Of a stretch of 64,000 bases of DNA, positions 8,607 through 16,754 are shown one piece after another. The DNA is taken from positions 33,351-97,350 of the forward strand of contig PAKZ01000005.1 of NCBI GenBank assembly GCA_002706335.1, given 5' to 3'. The notes under the pieces are model-generated. The model saw only the letters and a list, made by a program, of their open reading frames with translations. It ran no database searches and was not told the DNA's origin. The position numbers were made by a program, and so were the translations under genes. The DNA comes from Ahrensia sp. GTDB lineage: Bacteria > Pseudomonadota > Alphaproteobacteria > Rhizobiales > Rhizobiaceae. The first letter of the stretch is position 1. Every line of letters begins with the position of its first letter.

Positions 8607-9643
8607 TGGCCAGCCCGCATCACAGGGTCCGCGAGGACTGGCTGGCCCTGATGCAAGAGGATGTTCTTGCGCCAGAGCAACCCGTTTTCGACTGCCACCA
8701 TCACCTATGGGACCGCCCCGAGGGCCGGTATAAGTCCGAGGACCTGATGGCGGATATCGGCGCGGGTCATGACGTGCGCGCCAGTCTTTATGTTCAGTGC
8801 CGAACGGGGTATCGCGTAGATGGCCCCAAGGCCCTGCGCCCGGTTGGCGAGGTCGAAACCGTGCTGGACTGGATGCGCGAACATGACCGTTTCCCGGCGG
8901 GCATCGTCGCCATGGCGGACCTGCAACTGGGTGACGGCGTACGTCCGGTGCTGGAAGCCCTTGCCGAGGCGGGGCAAGGCCGGGTGAAGGGCATCCGCAA
9001 CGCCACCGCATGGCACCCAGATAGGACTGTACGTTCAAATCCCAACCCGCCGCCCGATGGTTTGCTACGGACGGTCGCCTTTCGCGATGGTGCGCGGGCG
9101 GTCGCTGAACATGGATTCAGCCTCGATGTCTGGGCCTACCAGACCCAGTTGGACGAGGTCCGCGCTCTGGCCACGGCCGCGCCAGACGTGACCATCATCG
9201 TCGACCATTGCGGCGGACCGCTGGGTGTTGGCCCGCATGACCGCCTTGACCCGGAGAATTTCCGCGCCTGGCGGGATGCTTTGGCCACCGTCGCAGCCAT
9301 GCCCAACACGCGGATCAAGATCGGTGGCTTCGGCCTTGGCGTCTTTGGCTGGCGCTATGCTGACCAAGCCCTGCCGCCACACTCTGAAGCGCTCGCCGAA
9401 GACTGGCGCCCTTGGGTCGAGACCTGTCTCGACCTGTTCGGTCCGGGCCGCGCCATGTTCGAAAGCAACTTCCCCGTGGACAAGGGACAGGTCGGCTACC
9501 GGACGCTGTGGAACGCCTTCAAGCGCCTCGCGGCGGCGCTCGCACCAGACGAACGGGATGCCGTTTTCTGGCGCAGCGCCGCGAGCACTTACGGCATCAA
9601 CGAACAGATTTTCGCACATGACCAAAGGAGGATATTGTCATGA
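8606..9643 (+). CDS. Amidohydrolase-2 family metal-dependent hydrolase
   Basis: A 345-residue TIM-barrel hydrolase of the amidohydrolase_2 group, which includes 2-pyrone-4,6-dicarboxylate lactonase, other sugar/aromatic lactonases and some decarboxylases. The N-terminal metal-site motif is FDCHHHLWD (His31-33). Later barrel-strand motifs are VTIIVDHCGG and AMFESNFPVDK, which supply the remaining His and the general-base Asp. The frame is open well upstream into tctA, but the ATG at 8606 in the TGATG overlap is the natural start. It ends in an ATGA overlap with the next tctC. Placement inside the transporter operon suggests that it opens a lactone related to the imported acid. Confidence 0.88.
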   Translation: MASPHHRVREDWLALMQEDVLAPEQPVFDCHHHLWDRPEGRYKSEDLMADIGAGHDVRASLYVQCRTGYRVDGPKALRPVGEVETVLDWMREHDRFPAGIVAMADLQLGDGVRPVLEALAEAGQGRVKGIRNATAWHPDRTVRSNPNPPPDGLLRTVAFRDGARAVAEHGFSLDVWAYQTQLDEVRALATAAPDVTIIVDHCGGPLGVGPHDRLDPENFRAWRDALATVAAMPNTRIKIGGFGLGVFGWRYADQALPPHSEALAEDWRPWVETCLDLFGPGRAMFESNFPVDKGQVGYRTLWNAFKRLAAALAPDERDAVFWRSAASTYGINEQIFAHDQRRILS

Positions 9644-10581
9644 AGAAAACCCTTGCCGCTGTTGCGGTTTTCCTGTCGGCCACCGCTGCGCAGGCCGAAT
9701 ACCCCGAAAAGCCTATCGAGGTTATCGTCGGTTATTCCGCAGGCGGCGGCACCGACGTCATGGCGCGCACCGTTGCGCAATTTCTTGAAAAGGAACTTGG
9801 AGATGGCGCGTCGGTCGTGGTCAAAAACATGCCCGGCGCTGGCGGGCAGATCGGCTTTACGGAGGTGGCGAAAGCTGCGCCCGACGGCTATACGCTCGGC
9901 ACGTTCAATCTGCCGGCGGCATTGGCGTTGACCAAGGATCGCGACGCCGACTACAAGGTGAACAGCTTCACCTACCTTGCAAATTTTGTCGAGGATCCGA
10001 ATACCGTCGTCGTAGCGGCTTCCTCAGAATTTCAGTCGCTGGGTGAACTGCTCGATGCGGCCAAGGCCGAGCCGGGCGCTATCACGGTCGGCTTGTCCAG
10101 CTTGGGCGGAAACGACCATTTCAGCGCCAATATGATCGCCGCCGCAAGCGGCGCGGAATTCACGCTTGTTCCGTTCAAGGGTGCGTCCATGGCACGCACG
10201 GCGATTATGGGCGGCCACGTCGCGGCCGGCACGATGGCCCTGAGCCAGACCACAAGCTTCGGGGACGACCTGCGGGTGCTGGCGGTGCTAGCCGACGAGC
10301 GCTCGCCTTTCAGCCCTGATGTGCCGACCGCCAAGGAGCTGGGATTGGATGTCGAGATGTCGTCACTGCGCGGCATTGTTGGGCCCGCGGGCATGGACCA
10401 AGCCGTTGCTGAACGGTTGCGCGCCGCGCTTTCCGCCGTGAACGAAAACCCCGAGTTTCAGAAGATGATGGCTGATCAGGGTAACCCGATGGTCTTCATG
10501 GTGGGTGACGACTTTGCCGCTACTTCAGCGGCACAGGATAGCGTTGCCGCAAAAATCTGGGAAGAAACCCCTTGGAAGTGA
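9640..10581 (+). CDS. tctC: TTT transporter solute-binding protein TctC (second copy)
   Basis: A 313-residue periplasmic protein with a signal peptide (cut after AAQA). It shares long identical stretches with the first copy at 5623, such as YPEKPIEVIVGYSAGGGTDV, GASVVVKN and DGYTLGTFNLP, so the two are duplicates within one operon. They differ in the middle and C-terminal lobe (here MARTAIMGGHVAAGTMALSQ, there PARTALLGGHVAMGILNISE), where ligand specificity could diverge. GGAGG at 9628-9632 precedes the ATG, which overlaps the upstream stop by 4 bp. Last gene of the plus-strand operon. Confidence 0.95.
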   Translation: MKKTLAAVAVFLSATAAQAEYPEKPIEVIVGYSAGGGTDVMARTVAQFLEKELGDGASVVVKNMPGAGGQIGFTEVAKAAPDGYTLGTFNLPAALALTKDRDADYKVNSFTYLANFVEDPNTVVVAASSEFQSLGELLDAAKAEPGAITVGLSSLGGNDHFSANMIAAASGAEFTLVPFKGASMARTAIMGGHVAAGTMALSQTTSFGDDLRVLAVLADERSPFSPDVPTAKELGLDVEMSSLRGIVGPAGMDQAVAERLRAALSAVNENPEFQKMMADQGNPMVFMVGDDFAATSAAQDSVAAKIWEETPWK

Positions 10582-10587
10582 TCAAAG

Positions 10588-10609
10588 CGCCGAGCCTCAG
10601 GGCTCGGCG
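10588..10609. terminator. Hairpin between two convergent operons
   Basis: A 9-bp perfect stem CGCCGAGCC / GGCTCGGCG with a TCAG loop sits just after the second tctC stop and overlaps the last codons of the convergent FMN dehydrogenase gene. It can serve both strands. Confidence 0.6.
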
Positions 10610-11763
10610 GACTTATAAACGGTCGCGCTCTGGACCGGATGCAGGACTTCGGTGCAGATCTCTGACAGGTCCCGAAGCCCCAGCAGGCCGAGATTGCGGT
10701 TAATTTCGGTCTTCAGGATTTCGGCGGCGCGTTCGACCATCGGCTGACCGCCCAGCGTGGCCGCATACAGAAAGGGCCGCCCGACCAGCACCATGTCCGC
10801 ACCCAGGGCCATTGCCTTGATCACATCCGTCCCGCGCCGAATTCCTCCGTCGATCAGCAGCGCCATATCGCCCACCTGCGCTCGGGCTTCAGGCAGAATG
10901 CGCAGCGGCGAGATCGCGTGGTCCAGTTGTCGCCCACCATGGTTCGAGAGGATCACCGCGTCACAGCCAATCGCGCGGGCTTGCGCCACATCGCCAGAAC
11001 TGATCACGCCCTTCAACACCAGCTTGCCGGGCCAGAGGTCGCGCATCAGCGCGAGGTGGTCCCAGTTCAGATGGTCCTTTCGCCCGAAATCCCGCGCCGC
11101 CTGTTTCGAGATGATCGGCGCGCCGCGTATGGCGTCGGAGTTCTCGAAATGCGGCATGCCCTGCATCAGGGTCGGAAAGAAAGTCCCTAGCACCCAGCGC
11201 GGCTTGACGGCGAAGTCCCAGATCAGCCGGGGCGTGATCCTGAGCGGGGTCGAGAACCCGGCGCGCAAGTTGTTTTCGCGGTTGGCCAGCACTGCGGTGT
11301 CGGCGGTCAGCACCAGCGTCCCGAAGCCTGCGGTCCGCACACGGGCGATCAGGGCGCGGATGCGGTCCTCTTCGCCGGGCAGATAGGCCTGAAACCACGC
11401 ATTGGGATTGGCCCCCACAACGTCTTCCATCGGGGTTAGGGACGATCCGGACAGCACATAAATGATGCCGGCATCCGCCGCCACGCGAGCCATGACCACG
11501 TCGCCATGGCGGGCCATCAGCGCCGAAAGGCCCATCGGCGCAATTCCGAAGGGTGCGGCATAATCGGTGCCCATAAGGGTGCAGGCGATGGAGCGCCCTT
11601 CCACCCCCCGCAAAACTTTCGGCACCAGCCGCCAAGCGTCCAATGCGTCGCGGTTGTCCTGCCGCGCGGCGCCGGTTTCTGCCGCGCCCGAAACATAGCC
11701 GAACAGGGGACGAGGTAGCCTGCGTCTCGCGGCCGGCTCAAAATCGTCAAGGGGCAAAAGCAT
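10597..11763 (-). CDS. FMN-dependent alpha-hydroxyacid dehydrogenase (LldD/glycolate oxidase family)
   Basis: Oxidises an L-2-hydroxy acid to the 2-oxo acid with FMN. All active-site residues of the family are visible in the 388-residue protein: Tyr23, Tyr127, Asp155, Lys251 and the catalytic His275 with Arg278 in SNHGGRQLD; the phosphate-binding LIDGGIRRGTDVIKAM and GADMVLVGRPF follow. It is the last gene of the minus TTT operon, 3 bp after the amidohydrolase gene. With the D-specific dehydrogenase at 3903, the two operons contain enzymes for both stereoisomers of a hydroxy acid. Lactate is possible, but the context favours a larger hydroxy acid. Confidence 0.93.
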   Translation of the reverse strand: MLLPLDDFEPAARRRLPRPLFGYVSGAAETGAARQDNRDALDAWRLVPKVLRGVEGRSIACTLMGTDYAAPFGIAPMGLSALMARHGDVVMARVAADAGIIYVLSGSSLTPMEDVVGANPNAWFQAYLPGEEDRIRALIARVRTAGFGTLVLTADTAVLANRENNLRAGFSTPLRITPRLIWDFAVKPRWVLGTFFPTLMQGMPHFENSDAIRGAPIISKQAARDFGRKDHLNWDHLALMRDLWPGKLVLKGVISSGDVAQARAIGCDAVILSNHGGRQLDHAISPLRILPEARAQVGDMALLIDGGIRRGTDVIKAMALGADMVLVGRPFLYAATLGGQPMVERAAEILKTEINRNLGLLGLRDLSEICTEVLHPVQSATVYKSAEP

Positions 11764-11766
11764 ACG

Positions 11767-12534
11767 TCAGAAACCGTAGAGCCGTTCGGGGTTGTCCCAC
11801 ATGCAGCGTTTGAAGGTGTCCGCGCTCAACGCCTCGCGGCACAAGTCCAGCATCGGCGGAATCTCCGGCACCGGGTCGGCGCTTAGGACATGCGGCCAGT
11901 CGCTACCCCAGATGATTTGGTCAGGGAAGGCTTTCCCGATGCGTTCGATCAGCGCCGCCAGGTCGGTATAGCGCCCGATATCCGAACTGATCCGGGTGGG
12001 CGAGAGCTTCACCCAGATGCGGTCCGTTTCCAGCAGGCGGAGGACTGGATCGGGCGCAACGGGGTCGACATGGCCCACATGGTCCAGGATCAGCCGCATA
12101 CCCGCAGGCAGATTGGGCAGCATCCCGGCGATCCGGTCAAAGCTGCGCGGCTCGGTATTCATCTCGATATGCCAGCCGACCTCGGCCGCCATGCGGGCCA
12201 CCTCCGGCAACGTTTCCAGCGCGCTGTCGCCCAGCAGCGCCCGGTCCTGGATGCGGGTCGCGCGGATGCCGGCGGCGTGCAGCGCGGGCAGGTCGGCGGC
12301 AGCGTCGATCACGGCCACGCCGCGCAGGGATACGGGGCCTTCGACACCCAGCACATCCACGAGGCGGCTGTTGTCCGTTCCATCGACCGAGGCCTGCACC
12401 ACCACCGCGCGGCGCACGCCCAGCGGCGCGGCCTCGTCCATGTAGTCGCGGATGTCGCGGGTGGGCGGCACATAGGCGCCGGTCCGCGGGGCAGCGGTCT
12501 TGGAAAAAGAATGCAGGTGGCAATCGGTGATCAT
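11767..12534 (-). CDS. LigI-like amidohydrolase (2-pyrone-4,6-dicarboxylate hydrolase family)
   Basis: A 255-residue TIM-barrel hydrolase. Motifs are TDCHLHSF (metal/substrate histidines on strand 1), VVVQASVDGTDN, WHIEMNTEP, LILDHVGHVDP and IIWGSDWPHV (catalytic Asp on the last strand). This set is typical of 2-pyrone-4,6-dicarboxylate lactonase and galactarolactone-type hydrolases. In the protocatechuate 4,5-cleavage route PDC hydrolase feeds 4-oxalomesaconate to a hydratase and then to an RraA-fold aldolase, and an RraA-like protein is encoded at 4916. The start overlaps the tctA stop by 4 bp (ATGA). True substrate not proven. Confidence 0.88.
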   Translation of the reverse strand: MITDCHLHSFSKTAAPRTGAYVPPTRDIRDYMDEAAPLGVRRAVVVQASVDGTDNSRLVDVLGVEGPVSLRGVAVIDAAADLPALHAAGIRATRIQDRALLGDSALETLPEVARMAAEVGWHIEMNTEPRSFDRIAGMLPNLPAGMRLILDHVGHVDPVAPDPVLRLLETDRIWVKLSPTRISSDIGRYTDLAALIERIGKAFPDQIIWGSDWPHVLSADPVPEIPPMLDLCREALSADTFKRCMWDNPERLYGF

Positions 12535-14006
12535 GCGCGCGCCTTTCGCAAGTCGAGGGTTAGACTGATCGCAAGCGAGAGGAAGATCAGGGCGACCAGC
12601 CCGATAGTGATGGGAGATTCGACGAATATGTCATAGCCGCCACCCGAGGTTAGCAACGCCTGCCGCAGACTTTGCTCAAACGGTGCGCCAAGGATCAACC
12701 CGATCAACAGCGGCGGCAATGGGAAGTTGCTGCGCCGGAAAAGGAACCCCAGTACGCCCGCGCCCAGCATCACCCAGACGTCGAACAGGATGTTGTTCAC
12801 GGAGAACGCGCCGAAGATGGCGAGGATCGCGATCGCCGGCAAAAGGTGGCGCGGCTGAATGCGCGTAACATGGATGGCGATACGAAAGAACAGCAGACCC
12901 AGGATCACCGTCGGGATGGACGAAAGCAGAAGTGCCTCGAAGATGGCGTAGACCTCCAGCCCGTGATCACGGAACAGGAACGGTCCTGGTGCCAGCCCGT
13001 GCAGCATGAATGCGCCCAAGATCACTGCCGTGACCGCGTCGCCGGGAATGCCGAGTGCCAGCGTCGGCACCAGCGCGCCGCCGGTAACGGCGTTGTTGGC
13101 GGCTTCGGGAGCGGCGACGCCCTCCGGCGCGCCCTTGCCGAATTGGTCCGCATCGGTGGCGCGGGAGCGGGCGAGGTTGTAGCTCATAAAAGCAGGAACG
13201 GTGGACCCGATTCCCGGCAGGATGCCGACGAAGGTTCCAATCGTCGACGACAGCAGTAGCGTCACCCGCATCTGCCAAAGTTCGGCGAAGCGCACGACCG
13301 AACTCTTTAGCGGCGGCACCTCTGCATCGCCGACCAGTGGTTCACTGTCGAAGGCCTGCAACAGGACCTCCGACATGGCGAAGAGGCCGATCAGGACGGG
13401 GATTAGTTGGAATCCGTTTTCAAAGGCAAAGGAGTCGAAGGTGTAACGCGGTGTTCCGCTGATAGGGTCGAGCCCAACGACACCCGCGCAGGCGCCGACC
13501 AGTACCATGATGAGCGCGTCCAGCTTCGAACCGCCGCCGAACAGCACGATGACCAAAAGCGCGAAGAGCATCAGCATGGCCATTTCCGCCGGGCCGAAAT
13601 CCAGCGCGAAACGCGCCAGCGGCTCCGCCAATGCCATAAGCACAAGGCAGCTGAAGATGTTGCCGAAGACGCTGGCATAAAGGGCGAGCCGCAGAGCACG
13701 ACCGCCTTCGCCACGCCGCGCCATGGCAAATCCGTCGATGGCGGTCGCCGCCGACGAGGGCGTGCCCGGCACGTTCAGCAGCACCGCCGAGATCGAGCCC
13801 CCGAAGATTGCGCCCTGATAGACGCCCAAAAGCAGGACGATTGCCGGGATCGGCTCCATCGAGAAGGTGACGGGGATCAGCAGCGCGATGGCCATGGTCG
13901 GACCAAGGCCGGGGATCGCACCGATGATAATCCCAGATACGATCCCGGCCAGCGCCGCGACCAGCACCCAGAGATTCAGTAATTCGACAAAGGCATCGAT
14001 GAGCAC
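12531..14006 (-). CDS. tctA: TTT transporter large membrane subunit TctA (second system)
   Basis: A 491-residue permease with the two diagnostic loops GAIPGLGPTMAIALLIPVTF and GILPGIGSTVPAFMSYNLA, plus FGGSISAVLLNVPGTPSSAAT and LALGIPGDAVTAVILGAFML. About 12 membrane helices. It is clearly diverged from the TctA at 7107, so this is a separate transporter rather than a fresh duplication. The ATG lies 39 bp after the tctB stop and the gene overlaps the downstream amidohydrolase gene by 4 bp. Confidence 0.96.
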   Translation of the reverse strand: MLIDAFVELLNLWVLVAALAGIVSGIIIGAIPGLGPTMAIALLIPVTFSMEPIPAIVLLLGVYQGAIFGGSISAVLLNVPGTPSSAATAIDGFAMARRGEGGRALRLALYASVFGNIFSCLVLMALAEPLARFALDFGPAEMAMLMLFALLVIVLFGGGSKLDALIMVLVGACAGVVGLDPISGTPRYTFDSFAFENGFQLIPVLIGLFAMSEVLLQAFDSEPLVGDAEVPPLKSSVVRFAELWQMRVTLLLSSTIGTFVGILPGIGSTVPAFMSYNLARSRATDADQFGKGAPEGVAAPEAANNAVTGGALVPTLALGIPGDAVTAVILGAFMLHGLAPGPFLFRDHGLEVYAIFEALLLSSIPTVILGLLFFRIAIHVTRIQPRHLLPAIAILAIFGAFSVNNILFDVWVMLGAGVLGFLFRRSNFPLPPLLIGLILGAPFEQSLRQALLTSGGGYDIFVESPITIGLVALIFLSLAISLTLDLRKARA

Positions 14007-14045
14007 GACGGGCGCTCCTTGGAGACTTGAACCGGTGGGACAGCG

Positions 14046-14510
14046 TCAGGGCAGCGGGATGCTGAGTCCGTGCCGCCCGCCATAGGCAACGATAGCCGCC
14101 ACGATCAGCGGTAGGCCCAGCAACAGGGGGCGCCGTTCGCCGAGCACAATCGCGACGACGAAGCCGGCGCCGGCGGCCCCGGCGAAGAACCCGAACTGCC
14201 GCATCGCCCAGAGCGCCAAAGCGGTGCTCGCCGTCACGGCCAGCACCCGGCCCAGGCGCGACATGTCGCCAAGTGGGGCGTCTTCGATGCGTAGGCTCAG
14301 GATCAAGCGGAGCGCCACAGCCCCTGCCAGCAGCCATAATACAAGGCGGGGAAAACTGCGCGCATCCGGTCCGGCATCACCGAAGCCGAAGACCTGGATC
14401 TGGCTGTTCAGAGCGAAGACCGCCCACAGCGCTGCCGTTAGCAAAAGTCCAGCGGTGAGCGTTCGAAAGCCGGGGCGGGCGAGCCCGCCCCCACGACCAG
14501 CCCTGTTCAA
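14046..14510 (-). CDS. tctB: TTT transporter small membrane subunit TctB (second system)
   Basis: A 154-residue membrane protein with about four predicted helices (TLTAGLLLTAALWAVFALNS, LVLWLLAGAVALRLILSL and two further segments). It overlaps the tctC stop by 4 bp and precedes tctA, the standard C-B-A order. Identified by size, topology and neighbourhood, because TctB sequences are weakly conserved. Confidence 0.86.
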   Translation of the reverse strand: MNRAGRGGGLARPGFRTLTAGLLLTAALWAVFALNSQIQVFGFGDAGPDARSFPRLVLWLLAGAVALRLILSLRIEDAPLGDMSRLGRVLAVTASTALALWAMRQFGFFAGAAGAGFVVAIVLGERRPLLLGLPLIVAAIVAYGGRHGLSIPLP

Positions 14511-15457
14511 TTGCCGAGATCCTTGGCGATTTCGCGATAGGCGTTCAGGTTTTCCTCAATCGTCTTGGCTAGTTCTTCACCCGACATGATCCGGACCGGC
14601 TGGCTGAGTTCTGTCATGAAGGTCTTGAAATCATCAGACGAGGCAACTTCGGTAAAGGCTGATTCCAGCATGGCGATGATCGTCGGATCCGTACCGGCAG
14701 GTGCTAGGATGCCCACAATCGAGGGGAATTCGGCGGCAAGCCCCGCCTCTTTCAGCGTCGGCGCATCCGGGAAGTCCGGGTCTTTGGTGCCGTCGAGAAC
14801 GCCCAGCAACCGCAACTGCCCGTCCTTGACGAGGTCGCGATAGGCCGGCACCAGCGCCGCGTTCACGTGCCCGCCTAGAACAGCCGCCGTCGCCTTGGCC
14901 GCTCCATCAAACGGCACATGCTGCAGCTTAGCACCGGTTTCCTTGGCGACTGAGGCAAAGGCCAGATGCGCTCCGCCCATGGCGCCCGCGGTGCCATAGG
15001 TCACCGTACTGGACTTGGCGCCTTCGATCAGCGTGTCGAGCGAGTTATAGGGGGAATCCGCCGGAACGACGACACCGTGGAACGGGCCGGAATAGTTGAG
15101 GATCGGGATGAAGTCGCTCAACGTGTCATAACCGACGTCACGCAGTGCCGGGGTGACGAAGGACGGAGAGGAGGTCGTCGCGATCAGCGTGTAGCCATCC
15201 GCATCGGCCGCTGCGACGGTGCGCATCGCGTTGGTGCCGCTGGCACCGGGCTGGTTTTCCACCACGATCGGCTGGCCGAGGATCTTTTCCGCCATCGTCG
15301 CCATCTGGCGGGCCGAAATATCGGTAGTACCACCCGCCCCATACGGCACGACTATTTTGATTGGACGGTTCGGATAATCCTGCTGCGCCATAGCTGAAAC
15401 AGGCATAATTGCCATGCCGACCAAAAGGGCCAGGCTCGAACGGCGTGTGAATTTCAT
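14507..15457 (-). CDS. tctC: TTT transporter solute-binding protein TctC (third copy)
   Basis: A 316-residue periplasmic protein. The start is the ATG at 15457 (MKFTRRSSLALL), with GGGGAGGAAAT directly upstream; an in-frame ATG at 15517 lies before this ribosome site and is not used. Twin-arginine-like residues (TRRS) precede the hydrophobic core, but there is no full Tat motif, so Sec export is assumed. The mature protein opens QDYPNRPIKIVVPYGAGGTTDI, followed by VVENQPGASGTNAM and DGYTLIATT. It is diverged from the two copies at 5623 and 9640. First gene of the minus operon. Confidence 0.95.
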   Translation of the reverse strand: MKFTRRSSLALLVGMAIMPVSAMAQQDYPNRPIKIVVPYGAGGTTDISARQMATMAEKILGQPIVVENQPGASGTNAMRTVAAADADGYTLIATTSSPSFVTPALRDVGYDTLSDFIPILNYSGPFHGVVVPADSPYNSLDTLIEGAKSSTVTYGTAGAMGGAHLAFASVAKETGAKLQHVPFDGAAKATAAVLGGHVNAALVPAYRDLVKDGQLRLLGVLDGTKDPDFPDAPTLKEAGLAAEFPSIVGILAPAGTDPTIIAMLESAFTEVASSDDFKTFMTELSQPVRIMSGEELAKTIEENLNAYREIAKDLGN

Positions 15458-16103
15458 GATTTCCTCCCCGTTGTAAGAAAATTGCTGGCCAATGGCCGCC
15501 GCAGTAGGCTGAAACACGTCGGCCGTCGCAGCCCCACGGTCCTCCTACCGGATGCGGGATCATGACATTTATAAATTCTTCACAAAAGCGAGAAATATTA
15601 AAACTCTAATGAAGATAAGCTTCATCTGTGTAATTTTCCCACACAGTTCTTGCGAGGCCATCCTCTCCTCTCCTCTCTGCGCCGCGGCAACCGGTGGAAA
15701 ACTCGGCGCTGATCCACCGCCTTGTCGTCAGACCGCGTGATCAGCAATGTCCGGGTGCGCTCTTCGTCAGCGGCGATACTTGTGAGACCGGGAAGCTCAC
15801 TATCTGCGGGTAGCTGCCAATCATGTCCAGCGGAGCAAACGACCGCTCTGCCCGTTCAAAGACCATTGTATCGACGTAACGAATGGTAGGTTTTGGGAAT
15901 TCGAAGATTGACCGCGATCGGCCGAGTAGGGGCGCAAAGCTGCTGCTATACCCGGCAAAACGTGTAGGTAGCTTAGGGTCAGAAGCAGACCCTTGACTGT
16001 CGAGAAGTTCTATCTGCAATCGATGCCTAAACAGACATGGCCGGCAGCGCGCGCGATGTCGGCATTGTGTTACAGGCAGGTTGATTTTTCGGCGGAGAGA
16101 CTG
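15458..16103. other. Intergenic region upstream of the second TTT operon, no confident gene
   Basis: About 650 bp. The part nearest tctC is AT-rich (around 15565-15650) and holds a small palindrome ATGAAG-N5-CTTCAT at 15609-15625, plausible as an operator or part of the tctC promoter. A minus-strand reading frame at 15741-16019 (92 codons) resembles nothing I recognise and has no clear ribosome site. No RNA gene recognised. Confidence 0.5.
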
Positions 16104-16589
16104 TTATCGCCTTCGGCTGCTCTCGATCTCCGAGATCGCTTCACTGACCGCATCTACCAATGACCTTGGCCAACGGTCGGCTAACCCGCTGTCGATCCAC
16201 CATTCGCGGCAGCCGGGGTAGGAGAACATACTACGAAAATTGCCTCTTGCGGCCAGCGTAAGGTCTTCGCGGCGGTGCGCGTTCGAGTGACGAAAAATCA
16301 GAAGTCCTTCCTGTGCCTGAAGCCATTCCTCCATCCAATGGCCGAAAAGAATCTTTTCGCTGCCACTCAGCCCCTCGTAACTCTCGCGTCCCCTATATAG
16401 TACATCGCTTACAGACAAATCGTCGGTTCGCCGCTTGTGTTCGCGGAGCGCCGCGAGCACTGAATACCAATTCTGCAAGCGGGCTTGTTCACTGTTCTTG
16501 CGAAGCTCCCAAGCGAGAAAAAGCAGTGACGCGATCAGTCCAAACGCGGCGACGAGGTCAGCAATATCGGCGAATTCGGAAAGGGTCAC
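16104..16589 (-). CDS. Hypothetical protein with one N-terminal membrane helix
   Basis: A 161-residue protein. Residues about 8-27 (IADLVAAFGLIASLLFLAWEL) form a single hydrophobic helix followed by a charged ELRKNSEQARLQNW stretch and a soluble, mainly helical domain with conserved-looking Trp residues (FGHWMEEWLQAQEG, GCREWWIDSG). Proteins with this short-anchor-then-helical layout are common hypotheticals in marine and soil proteobacteria. Function unknown. It stands alone, 165 bp from the TRAP binding protein gene that is transcribed in the same direction. Confidence 0.75.
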   Translation of the reverse strand: MTLSEFADIADLVAAFGLIASLLFLAWELRKNSEQARLQNWYSVLAALREHKRRTDDLSVSDVLYRGRESYEGLSGSEKILFGHWMEEWLQAQEGLLIFRHSNAHRREDLTLAARGNFRSMFSYPGCREWWIDSGLADRWPRSLVDAVSEAISEIESSRRR

Positions 16590-16708
16590 GCTCGCGTCTC
16601 TACTTCACCAGATGGCTCCAGTTTGGAGATTACCATTTGGTGGAAAGACTGTCGCTCTCGGATCAGAGGCGGCCGAAGGGACTTGGAGGGGAGACATGTA
16701 TCAACGAA

Positions 16709-16731
16709 CAAGGGGGCCAGTGGCCCCCTTG
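16709..16731 (-). terminator. Terminator after the TRAP binding-protein gene at 16755
   Basis: A 10-bp perfect stem CAAGGGGGCC / GGCCCCCTTG with an AGT loop. On the minus strand it is followed by TTCGTTGAT, a partly T-rich tail. It lies 24 bp after the dctP stop. Confidence 0.75.
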
Positions 16732-16754
16732 CCGCATTTAACGCGGCCCGTCCC

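Noticed and set aside
15741..16019. A 92-codon minus-strand frame in the intergenic region upstream of the second TTT operon
   Set aside because: No recognised motif and no clear ribosome site. It could be a gene remnant, but the support is too weak to list it as a CDS.
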